Assembly: GCF_027922005.1 (NCBI RefSeq)
Contig: NZ_BSEV01000031.1
Location: 44,321 to 108,320 of the forward strand
DNA length: 64,000 nt
Direction: 5' to 3'
From: Streptosporangium carneum
GTDB lineage: Bacteria > Actinomycetota > Actinomycetes > Streptosporangiales > Streptosporangiaceae
A model generated the notes under the pieces. That model worked only from the letters and a program-made list of their open reading frames with translations, was not told where the DNA came from and made no database searches. Positions 36,076-43,326 of the stretch are shown here, piece after piece; the stretch's first letter is position 1; the number at the start of each line of letters is the position of its first letter. A program made the translations under genes and the position numbers.

Positions 36076-37923
36076 GTGGCACGGATACGAGGAGTGGGGC
36101 TGGCGAAAGGGCTCTCCATCACCCTTCGCCACATGCTGAGCAGGTCGGTGACCCAGCAGTACCCCGAGGTGAAGCCCGACCTTCCTCCCCGGAGCAGGGG
36201 GGTGATCGGCCTGGTCGAGGAGAACTGCACGGTGTGCATGCTCTGTGCCCGTGAGTGTCCCGACTGGTGCATCTACATCGACTCCCACAAGGAGACCCTG
36301 CCCGCCCCCGAGGGAGGCCGTCCCCGCGCCCGCAACGTGCTCGACCGCTTCGCGATCGACTTCTCCCTGTGCATGTACTGCGGGATCTGCATCGAGGCCT
36401 GCCCGTTCGACGCCCTGTTCTGGTCTCCGGAGTTCGAGTACGCCGAGGGCGACATCCGTAACCTCCTTCACGAGAAGGACCAGCTGGCCGCGTGGGCCAG
36501 GACCGTCCCCCCGCCGCCCGCCCACGAGCCGAACGCCGACCCGCCCAAGGAACTGGCCGCCGCCTCGCGCCCGTCCCGCCCCACCCCGACCCGTCCCGCC
36601 CGTCCCGAGGCCTCCGCCCGTTCCGAGGTTCCTGGCGGTCCTGAGGCTGTGGGTCGTTCCGGGGCTTCGGCTCGCTCTGAGGCTCCTGACCGTCCCGAGG
36701 CCGCCGGTCGTCCCGAGGCCTCCGCCCGTTCTGAGGTTCCTGGCCGTTCTGAGGCTGTGGGTCGTTCTGGGGCTTCGGCTCGCTCTGAGGCTCCTGACCG
36801 TCCCGAGGCCGCCGGTCGTCCCGAGACCTCCGCCCGTTCTGAAGTTGTTCCTGGCGGTCCTGAGGCCTCCGCCCGCTCTGAGGCTCCTGCCCGTCCTGAG
36901 GCGACCCGGCCGGGCGTCGGCGGCGAGTCTCGCCCGGTGCCCGGAGAAACGGCCCCCTCCCCGAGCTCCTCGGGCCCCACGGACCCCTCAGGCCCCACGG
37001 ACTCTGCAGGCCCCATGAACCCTGTGGGGTCCTCGGACCTTGCGAGGAAGGCGGGACCTGCGGCTCTTCCGGGAGAGACGGGAGCCACCGGCCCCCAGGC
37101 CCCCGCAGAGGCCACGCGCGCTCCCTCCCAGGCGGACGCTCCCACCTCCGGCACGGGCACGGGCACGGCGGGCCGTACGACAGAAGGGGCGAGCCGTGAG
37201 TCCGGCGAGTCCGGCGCGTCGGGCCTCGCGAGGGGCGGACCTCACGCCACGGTCGGCGGGGTCGGCGGGGCCGACGCGGCGGATCGCGCGGCGGGTGGGC
37301 CTGCGGACGACACCGTCGGCGGACCCGACACGACAGAGTCCGGTTCGGGCGCGCCTCAGGGCTCGCCCGACGCGGAAACCCGCTCTCTTGGCACGACCTT
37401 GGGCGTTCCCGGTGCCCCGGATGTCGGAGACGTCGGCGCGTCCGGTCCTGGGAGAGCCGCCGCGCCCGGTTCGGAAAGCACGGCTCCTGCCCCTTCCGCC
37501 ACCCCTGGCCGCACCACGTCTGATCGCACGTCTCCCGCCGCCCAGGCCGCCCCCTCGGACACCGAGGGCTCCGGAACCTCCGGGACTTCCGAGGCCTCCA
37601 GGTCCTCCGAGGCCTCCAGGTCCTCTGGGGTCTCTGAGGCGGAAGCGGGCGGGTCCGCGCCCTCGGTCGGGCGAAGGCCTGGGAGACCTGATAGAGCGGA
37701 AAGACCGGTGAGGCGCGCCTCGACCGGGCACGCGAGCGTCCGGGCGATCCGGCCGCCGGGAGCCCTTCCCAAGAAGGACGACCCGCCCGCGGGCGGGTCG
37801 TCCACAGGTGAGCCATCCGCGGGGAAGTTATCCACAGATGGGGGTGGCGTCCCCCCGGCGGCGGGCACTCCGGAGCAGACTTCTGCCACGGATGCGAACG
37901 GAGAGCCCGAGGAGGAGAAGTGA
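36076..37923 (+). CDS. nuoI: NuoI-like ferredoxin subunit with giant low-complexity tail
   Basis: 615 residues from GTG 36076; bacterial NuoI is usually about 150-200. Residues 1-145 are a normal NuoI with both 4Fe-4S motifs: CTVCMLCARECPDWC and CMYCGICIEACP. The remaining 470 residues are rich in Pro, Ala, Ser, Gly, Thr, Glu and Arg, with 36-residue tandem units near residues 178-275, and look disordered. Frame and codon positions are maintained to the stop, which overlaps nuoJ (GTGA), so the tail is probably translated. The core carries electrons towards NuoB; the tail has no known equivalent. Confidence 0.88.
   Translation: MARIRGVGLAKGLSITLRHMLSRSVTQQYPEVKPDLPPRSRGVIGLVEENCTVCMLCARECPDWCIYIDSHKETLPAPEGGRPRARNVLDRFAIDFSLCMYCGICIEACPFDALFWSPEFEYAEGDIRNLLHEKDQLAAWARTVPPPPAHEPNADPPKELAAASRPSRPTPTRPARPEASARSEVPGGPEAVGRSGASARSEAPDRPEAAGRPEASARSEVPGRSEAVGRSGASARSEAPDRPEAAGRPETSARSEVVPGGPEASARSEAPARPEATRPGVGGESRPVPGETAPSPSSSGPTDPSGPTDSAGPMNPVGSSDLARKAGPAALPGETGATGPQAPAEATRAPSQADAPTSGTGTGTAGRTTEGASRESGESGASGLARGGPHATVGGVGGADAADRAAGGPADDTVGGPDTTESGSGAPQGSPDAETRSLGTTLGVPGAPDVGDVGASGPGRAAAPGSESTAPAPSATPGRTTSDRTSPAAQAAPSDTEGSGTSGTSEASRSSEASRSSGVSEAEAGGSAPSVGRRPGRPDRAERPVRRASTGHASVRAIRPPGALPKKDDPPAGGSSTGEPSAGKLSTDGGGVPPAAGTPEQTSATDANGEPEEEK
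36607..36906 (+). repeat. 108-bp (36-codon) tandem repeat inside nuoI
   Basis: Unit 1 is 36607-36714, unit 2 is 36715-36822, and a diverged third begins at 36823. Each encodes EASARSEVPG followed by E-A-V-G-R-S-G-A and E-A-P-D-R-P-E-A-A-G-R-P. The first two units differ at only a few bases, so the duplication is recent. Confidence 0.88.
37776..37836. other. 28-bp perfect palindrome next to DnaA-box-like sites, inside the nuoI tail
   Basis: Bases 37776-37803 are their own reverse complement, centred between 37789 and 37790 (arms rich in CCCGCC/GGCGGG). TCGTCCACA follows at 37798-37806 (8 of 9 to TTGTCCACA), and an exact TTATCCACA lies at 37828-37836. The combination is in the coding tail of nuoI. 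Confidence 0.55.
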
Positions 37924-38456
37924 CCGAGGTGCCGTCCTATCTGTCACCGACCGGGCAGGAGATCGTTCTCCTGCTTCTGGGTGTGGTGGCCGTCGGGGCG
38001 GCGCTGCTCGTGGTGACCACCAAACAGCTCGTTCACGCCGCCCTGTGGCTGGTGGTCTGCTTCGGGGCCCTGGCCGGGAGCTACCTCGTCCTGACGGCCG
38101 AGTTCGTCGCGTGGGTCCAGGTTCTGATCTACGTCGGCGCGATCGTGGTCCTGCTGCTGTTCGGCATCATGCTCACCCGCGCCCCGATCGGCAGGGCCGC
38201 CGACCTCGACAGCGGAAACCGGCCCGCCGCCGCGGTCGTGGCGATCGCCACCGCGGTCGTGCTGGTCACCGTGGTCGTCGACGGCTTCCGCGCGGCCTAC
38301 ATCCCTCTGCGACCGGGCGCGGGATCCGCCAAGGAGATCGGCTCCAGCGTCTTCAGAAACTGGGTGCTCCCCTTCGAGGTGCTCTCGGTCCTCCTGCTGG
38401 CAGCCCTCATCGGCGCCATCGTTCTGTCCCGCACCGACATCCGCGGGAGGGAGTGA
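37920..38456 (+). CDS. nuoJ: NADH-quinone oxidoreductase subunit J-like
   Basis: 178 residues from GTG 37920, overlapping the nuoI stop. Five hydrophobic helices; LVHAALWLVVCFGALAGSYLVLTAEFVAWVQVLIYVGAIVVLLLFGIMLTR is the family core, including the pi-bulge helix region. It couples quinone chemistry to the antiporter subunits. Unlike its neighbours it carries no low-complexity insert. Confidence 0.93.
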   Translation: MTEVPSYLSPTGQEIVLLLLGVVAVGAALLVVTTKQLVHAALWLVVCFGALAGSYLVLTAEFVAWVQVLIYVGAIVVLLLFGIMLTRAPIGRAADLDSGNRPAAAVVAIATAVVLVTVVVDGFRAAYIPLRPGAGSAKEIGSSVFRNWVLPFEVLSVLLLAALIGAIVLSRTDIRGRE

Positions 38457-38457
38457 C

Positions 38458-39153
38458 GTGCACGTCGTCTATCCGGCGATCGTCTCCGCGCTGCTGTTCT
38501 CCATCGGCGTGTACGGCGTGCTCGCGCGCCGTAACACGATCCTCGTCCTGATGTCCGTGGAGCTCATGCTCAACGCGGTCAACCTCAACCTCGTCGTGTT
38601 CGACGTGTGGCTGCGTGACCGGTTGCACAGCGGGCAGGTCCTCACACTGTTCGTCATCGTGATCGCCGCGGCCGAGGTCGGCCTCGGCCTGGCGATCATC
38701 CTCGCCCTCTACCGCAACCGCCAGACCGTGGATCTCGACCGCCTCCGGACCCTGGCCGAGTCCACGGACGCACGACGGACCGACGCGGCCACCGTCACCG
38801 CCGGAGACGCCGGCAGAGACGGAGAGGGAGACCGAGATCGGGGCCGCGGTGAGGATCAAGTCCGAGGCCGAAGTCCCGCCACACCACTCGACCCCAACCC
38901 CGGCACCAACCCCGGCACCAACCCCGGCACCAACCCCGGCACCGCCTCCGGCACCGGCACCGCCTCCGGCACCGACACCGGCACCAACATCGGCACCGGC
39001 ACCGGCACCAACATCGGCACCGACACCGACACCGACACCGACACCGGGACAGTCACCGACACCGACACCGACCCCGACACCGGAACAGTCACCGGTCCAG
39101 ATCCCGCCCGAATCGTGCCCGGACCCGTCAACGGGACAGGTGACATGCCATGA
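38458..39153 (+). CDS. nuoK: NuoK-like subunit with repetitive C-terminal extension
   Basis: 231 residues from GTG 38458; typical NuoK is about 100. Residues 1-85 form three helices with the conserved glutamates (MSVELMLNAVNLNLVVF and AAAEVGLGLAIILALYR). After residue 95 comes a polar tail containing NPGT repeats, then T-G-T and T-D-T-D runs. The end overlaps nuoL by 4 bp (ATGA), keeping translational coupling despite the extension. Confidence 0.9.
   Translation: MHVVYPAIVSALLFSIGVYGVLARRNTILVLMSVELMLNAVNLNLVVFDVWLRDRLHSGQVLTLFVIVIAAAEVGLGLAIILALYRNRQTVDLDRLRTLAESTDARRTDAATVTAGDAGRDGEGDRDRGRGEDQVRGRSPATPLDPNPGTNPGTNPGTNPGTASGTGTASGTDTGTNIGTGTGTNIGTDTDTDTDTGTVTDTDTDPDTGTVTGPDPARIVPGPVNGTGDMP
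38896..39080 (+). repeat. 12-bp and 6-bp tandem repeats inside nuoK
   Basis: Four exact copies of AACCCCGGCACC run 38896-38943. They are followed by GGCACC-type variants and ACCGAC hexamers around 39020-39045 and 39060-39075. All units are multiples of three, so the frame is kept. Confidence 0.88.
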
Positions 39154-41207
39154 TCACCGTCGCTGCCGTCGTCATCCTGTTGCCGTTCGTCTCCGCGGCC
39201 GTCGGGCTTCTGGGCTCCCGGTTCCCCGGCGGAGCCCGAGGCGGTCCCGCCGACCTGGCCGCGAACCGCAGGGCCGCCTGGATCGCGGTCGTCCCCACCG
39301 CGATCTCCACGGTGCTCGCGATCTGGCTGGTCTACGCCGACTGGACCGGCGCGGGAGAAGGGCGAGGGGAGCCGTTCCCCGGAGCCGGTGGATCCGCGGG
39401 CCCACCGACGGTCGACGGCGTCACCGGCACGCTCGACGTCATCCCCACGGGATCGCTGCCGATCTCGGTCGGCCTGCTCGTCGACGCGCTCGCCGCGTCG
39501 ACGGCGGTGCTGGTGACCGTGGTCGCGCTGGCGGTGCAGGTCTACTCGATCGGTTACATGGCCGCCGACCGGCGTTATCCCTCGTACAGCTCGTTCATCA
39601 GCCTGTTCACCAGCGCCATGCTCTTGGTCGTCTACGCGGCGGACCTTCTCCTCCTCTATGTGGGCTGGGAGGTCATGGGGCTGTGCTCCTACCTGCTGAT
39701 CGGCCACTGGTGGGAAGACCGCGCCAACTCCCGGGCGGCGGTCAAGTCGTTCCTGGTGACCCGGCTCGGCGACGTCGGCTTCCTGTTCGGGATCTTCGTC
39801 CTGGGCGCGGCGGCCGGAAGCTTCCGGATCGCCGACGTCATCGCGAAGGTCCCGGAGATGTCCTCCGGCACGGTCATCACCGCGACCATGTTGCTGCTCG
39901 CCGGGGTCGCGGGAAAGAGCGCCCAGGTTCCGCTGCACACCTGGCTCCCCGACGCGATGGCCGGTCCCACCCCGATCAGCGCGCTCATCCACGCCGCGAC
40001 CATGGTCGCGGCCGGGATCTTCCTCGTCGCCCGCCTCTATCCGGTGTTCATCCAGGCGGGCCCGACCCTGGACGTGCTCGCGGTCCTCGCCGCACTCGGC
40101 ATGCTCGGCGCGGCCCTGGCAGCCCTGGCCCAGAACGACCTCAAACGGGTCCTCGCCTACTCCACGATCAGTCAGCTCGCCTACATGGCGGGCGCCCTGG
40201 CGGCGGGGTCGGAGAGTGCCGCGATCTTCCACCTGATCACCCACGGTGCCTTCAAGGCACTGCTCTTCCTCTGCGCCGGAGCCGTGATCCACGCGGTCGG
40301 CTCCAACCTCATGAGCGCGATGGGCGGGCTGCGCAGGCAACTGCCGGTCACCTTCGCCGCGATGACGATCGGCTTCGCCGCCCTGATGGGCCTTCCTCCA
40401 GCCAGTGGTTTCTTCAGCAAGGACGAAGTGCTGGTGGCCATGGAGCGAGCTCTGGCCGAGGGGCCGCTCACCGACGCGGCGGCCCTGCTGCTGTACGGCT
40501 GCGCGCTGGCCACCGTCGCGGTGACCGGCGCCTACGCCACCCGGGCATGGCTGCGCACCTTCTTCGGAGAACGTCGCGGCATGCCCCATACGCCCGGCGC
40601 GGCCCACACCGTCGTGTCTCCTGAGTCCGGCACGGCCCGCGCCGCCGTACCCCGCGACCTCGGCACGTCTCACGAGGCCGTACCCCGCGACCTCGGCCCG
40701 CCTCACGCCGTCGTGCCTCAGCCCGGCGTGGTCCACGCCGTCGACGTCCATGAGACCCCCGCGACCATGCGCTGGCCGATCGTGATCCTCGCGGTGCCCG
40801 CACTGCTCCTGGGATTCGCGGGCGTCGCGGACGTTCACTGGGGAACCGCAGCCCTCGGCGTCGTGCTGGCGCTGCTCGGCGCGGGAGTGGTCTACGCCGT
40901 GTGGCGCAGCGATCCCCTGAGCGACCCGGCCCGAGTGCTCGGTCCCTTCCGCACCCCGTTCGAGCAGGCCTTCTACGTCGACTCCGCCTACCGTGCGCTG
41001 TTCGTCCTGCCGGTGCTGCATCTCGCCCGTCTGGTCGCCCGCACCGACGATCGCGTGGTGGACGGCGCGGTGCGCGGCTCGGGCAGGGCGACCCTGGGCC
41101 TGGCGGGCCTGACCCGCCTGGCACAGAACGGCAACGCGCAGCTCTACGTCACCGGTCTTCTCGCGGGCGTCCTCATTCTCGCGGTGGGGGCGGTGATGCT
41201 CGCATGA
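39150..41207 (+). CDS. nuoL: NADH-quinone oxidoreductase subunit L-like
   Basis: 685 residues from ATG 39150. It has the antiporter-like core LLLLYVGWEVMGLCSYLLIGHWWEDRANSRAAVKSFLVTRLGDVGFLFGI with the key glutamate. KSAQVPLHTWLPDAMAGPTPISALIHAATMVAAGIFLVARLYPVF holds the lysine/histidine channel residues. A low-complexity stretch with the repeat AVPRDLGTSHE/AVPRDLGPPHA (about residues 485-530) separates two late helices. The stop overlaps a 35-codon ORF. Confidence 0.93.
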   Translation: MITVAAVVILLPFVSAAVGLLGSRFPGGARGGPADLAANRRAAWIAVVPTAISTVLAIWLVYADWTGAGEGRGEPFPGAGGSAGPPTVDGVTGTLDVIPTGSLPISVGLLVDALAASTAVLVTVVALAVQVYSIGYMAADRRYPSYSSFISLFTSAMLLVVYAADLLLLYVGWEVMGLCSYLLIGHWWEDRANSRAAVKSFLVTRLGDVGFLFGIFVLGAAAGSFRIADVIAKVPEMSSGTVITATMLLLAGVAGKSAQVPLHTWLPDAMAGPTPISALIHAATMVAAGIFLVARLYPVFIQAGPTLDVLAVLAALGMLGAALAALAQNDLKRVLAYSTISQLAYMAGALAAGSESAAIFHLITHGAFKALLFLCAGAVIHAVGSNLMSAMGGLRRQLPVTFAAMTIGFAALMGLPPASGFFSKDEVLVAMERALAEGPLTDAAALLLYGCALATVAVTGAYATRAWLRTFFGERRGMPHTPGAAHTVVSPESGTARAAVPRDLGTSHEAVPRDLGPPHAVVPQPGVVHAVDVHETPATMRWPIVILAVPALLLGFAGVADVHWGTAALGVVLALLGAGVVYAVWRSDPLSDPARVLGPFRTPFEQAFYVDSAYRALFVLPVLHLARLVARTDDRVVDGAVRGSGRATLGLAGLTRLAQNGNAQLYVTGLLAGVLILAVGAVMLA

Positions 41208-41311
41208 GCGTCTCCCCAGACTCTCGCCGCTTCCTGCGCGCCATGACCTCGGCATTCTGGAAGAACGGCCGGGGCGTGATCTCGACACCGGGTGAGGTGA
41301 TCGGTCCATGA
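41204..41311 (+). CDS. 35-residue ORF coupled between nuoL and nuoM
   Basis: ATG 41204 overlaps the nuoL stop as ATGA, and its stop overlaps nuoM's ATG 41308 as ATGA. The product is MSVSPDSRRFLRAMTSAFW followed by KNGRGVISTPGEVIGP. It is basic and soluble-looking with no membrane helix. Its boundaries fit the coupled style of this operon, so translation is plausible. Function is unknown; it could be a small accessory subunit or merely a coupler that delivers ribosomes to nuoM. Confidence 0.5.
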   Translation: MSVSPDSRRFLRAMTSAFWKNGRGVISTPGEVIGP

Positions 41312-43326
41312 GCTGGGTGCTGATCGCGCTGCTCGGGGTGCCGCTGGCCGGGGCGGCCGTGCTGCTCGTGCCCTCGAGGCCTGCGCCGTCCGGGACCAGG
41401 ACCAAGGCCGGGACCGAGACCAACGCCGGGACCGAGACCGGGACCAGCACCGGGGCCGAGACCGGGGGCGGGGTCGGAACCGGCACCGGTGCTGGTGCCG
41501 GCACTGGGACCGGGGCTGGGCCTGGGGGCGGGACCGGAACTAACACCGGGACCAGGACCAGCACCGGGGCCGGGGGCGACGCCGGAGGGCGGCTGCTCAG
41601 GACGCATGCCCTGGTGGTGTCCGGGGTCACGTTCGGGCTCTCCCTGATTCTGGTCGCCGCGTTCGGCGGCGATGCGGCGGGTGCCCGGTTCTCGACCGAT
41701 CTGGCCTGGGTGCCCGGACTCGACCTCAGGTTCCACATCGGCGTGGACGGCGTCTCCCTGCCGCTGGTCGTGCTGACCACGCTGCTGACGTTCCTCTGTT
41801 TCGTCTACCTGTGCTGGGGGCGAGCCGACGGGCCGGGGCAACTGCTGCAGCCGAAACCCGGCGGAGGGCGTCCCCGCGCCCTGGTGTTCACGCTGCTCGT
41901 CCTCGAAGTGGGCATGATCGGCACGTTCCTCGCGCTCGACCTGCTGCTGTTCTTCGTGTTCTTCGAGATCGTCCTCATCCCGATGTACTTCGTGATCGCC
42001 ATCTGGGGCGGCCGCGCCCGGCGGGCGGCGGCGATCAAGTTCATCCTTTACACGCTGCTCGGTTCCGTCGTCCTCCTCCTCGGCCTGCTGTTCGTCTGGG
42101 CGCAGACCGGCACCCTGGACATGGTCGCTCTCGCCAGGGCGCACGGGGCGGGCATGTCCCGCTCGGCGCAGGTCCTCGCCTTCGTGGCCGTCGGCATCGG
42201 GCTCGCGGTCAAAACCCCGATGTGGCCTCTGCACACATGGTTGCCCGCCGCCCACACCGAGGCGCCCACCGTCGGCTCGGTGCTCCTGGCGGGAGTCCTG
42301 CTCAAGATGGGCACGTACGGCTTCGCCCGCATCGCCATCCCGATCCTGCCCGAGGGCGCCGCGGCCGTCGCCCCCTGGCTCGGAGCCTTCGCGGTGATCG
42401 GCATCATCTACGGCTCTCTCGCCTGTCTCGCCCAGCGCGACCTCAAGCGGATGATCGCCTACTCGTCGATCGGCCACATGGGGTTCGTGCTCCTGGGCTT
42501 CGCCACGCTCACCCCGGTCGGCGTCAACGCCGCGCTGTTCGGCAACGTCGCCCACGGCCTGATCACCGGGCTGCTCTTCTTCGTGGTCGGGGCGATCAAG
42601 GAGCGCTACGGCACCGCGGACATCTCGGCGCTCGGCGGCGGCATGCTGGGGCGTCTGCCGCGCCTCGCCTCCCTGCTCACCTTCGCCTGTGTCGCCTCCC
42701 TCGGCCTTCCCGGTCTGGCGGGGTTCTGGGGCGAGATGCTCGCCCTGCTCGGCGCCTTCGAGCCCGCCCCCGGCCTTCCCCGCTCGCTCTACCTGACCTT
42801 CATGGCCATCGGAGGTCTCGGCGCGGTCCTCACCGCGGCCTACTTCCTGGTCATGCTGTCCCGAGTCACTCACGGCCGCTCGATCGAGATCGTCCATGCT
42901 CCGCTGCTCGCCTCGGCGGGCGGCGCGGGACAGGCGGCGGGGGACGTCACGGCGGGGGACGTCACGGCGGGGGACGTCACGGCAGGGGACGTCACGGGAA
43001 GCGTCACGGCGGAGGACATCACGGCAGGAGGCGTCACGGCAGGAGGCGTCACGGCAGGGGGCGTGACGGCGGAGGACGTCACGGGAAGCGTCACGGCGGA
43101 GGACGTCACGGCGGGAGGCGTCATGGGAGGCGTCACGGTGGGCGGGGAAGACGACGGTCCGGCTGTCCCCGCACACGCCCGAGCCGGGCGCATGCGAGAC
43201 GTCACCGGTTACGAGCTGGCCGCCTGGGTGCCGCTGGTCGCCCTGATCCTGCTGCTCGGCCTCTGGCCGAAGGTGCTCCTGTCCGCCACGGACCCGGTGG
43301 TTCAGAGTCTGCTGGGGGTGCCGTGA
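41308..43326 (+). CDS. nuoM: NuoM-like subunit with two low-complexity inserts
   Basis: 672 residues from ATG 41308; usual length is about 500. The family core is intact: LALDLLLFFVFFEIVLIPMYFVIAIWGG (conserved glutamate), KTPMWPLHTWLPAAHTEAPTVGSVLLAGVLLKMGTYGFAR and YSSIGHMGFVLLG. Insert 1 (about residues 30-95, G-T-E-T and G-A-G-T-G-T repeats) lies between helices 1 and 2. Insert 2 (about residues 545-620, G-D-V-T-A and G-G-V-T-A repeats) lies before the last helix. Both fall in loops. The stop overlaps nuoN. Confidence 0.92.
   Translation: MSWVLIALLGVPLAGAAVLLVPSRPAPSGTRTKAGTETNAGTETGTSTGAETGGGVGTGTGAGAGTGTGAGPGGGTGTNTGTRTSTGAGGDAGGRLLRTHALVVSGVTFGLSLILVAAFGGDAAGARFSTDLAWVPGLDLRFHIGVDGVSLPLVVLTTLLTFLCFVYLCWGRADGPGQLLQPKPGGGRPRALVFTLLVLEVGMIGTFLALDLLLFFVFFEIVLIPMYFVIAIWGGRARRAAAIKFILYTLLGSVVLLLGLLFVWAQTGTLDMVALARAHGAGMSRSAQVLAFVAVGIGLAVKTPMWPLHTWLPAAHTEAPTVGSVLLAGVLLKMGTYGFARIAIPILPEGAAAVAPWLGAFAVIGIIYGSLACLAQRDLKRMIAYSSIGHMGFVLLGFATLTPVGVNAALFGNVAHGLITGLLFFVVGAIKERYGTADISALGGGMLGRLPRLASLLTFACVASLGLPGLAGFWGEMLALLGAFEPAPGLPRSLYLTFMAIGGLGAVLTAAYFLVMLSRVTHGRSIEIVHAPLLASAGGAGQAAGDVTAGDVTAGDVTAGDVTGSVTAEDITAGGVTAGGVTAGGVTAEDVTGSVTAEDVTAGGVMGGVTVGGEDDGPAVPAHARAGRMRDVTGYELAAWVPLVALILLLGLWPKVLLSATDPVVQSLLGVP
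41392..41592 (+). repeat. GGGACC-rich microsatellite insert in nuoM, N-terminal loop
   Basis: Irregular 6-, 12- and 18-bp units such as ACCGGGACC and GGCACCGGTGCTGGT encode G/T/A/E residues. Units keep the reading frame. Confidence 0.8.
42936..43150 (+). repeat. 15-bp tandem repeats in nuoM, C-terminal loop
   Basis: The unit GGGGACGTCACGGCG recurs from about 42940, first three times exactly or nearly so, then as variants (GGAGGCGTCACGGCA and similar). It encodes G-D-V-T-A and G-G-V-T-A. Frame is kept throughout. Confidence 0.85.

Noticed and set aside
36119..37816. Long open frames on both strands inside the nuoI tail
   Set aside because: Repeats with units divisible by three keep all frames open. 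Only the nuoI frame has the ferredoxin core and coupling to nuoJ.
38856..41780. A 974-codon minus-strand frame across nuoK, nuoL and nuoM
   Set aside because: It mirrors three well-recognised membrane subunits and owes its length to high GC and tandem repeats.
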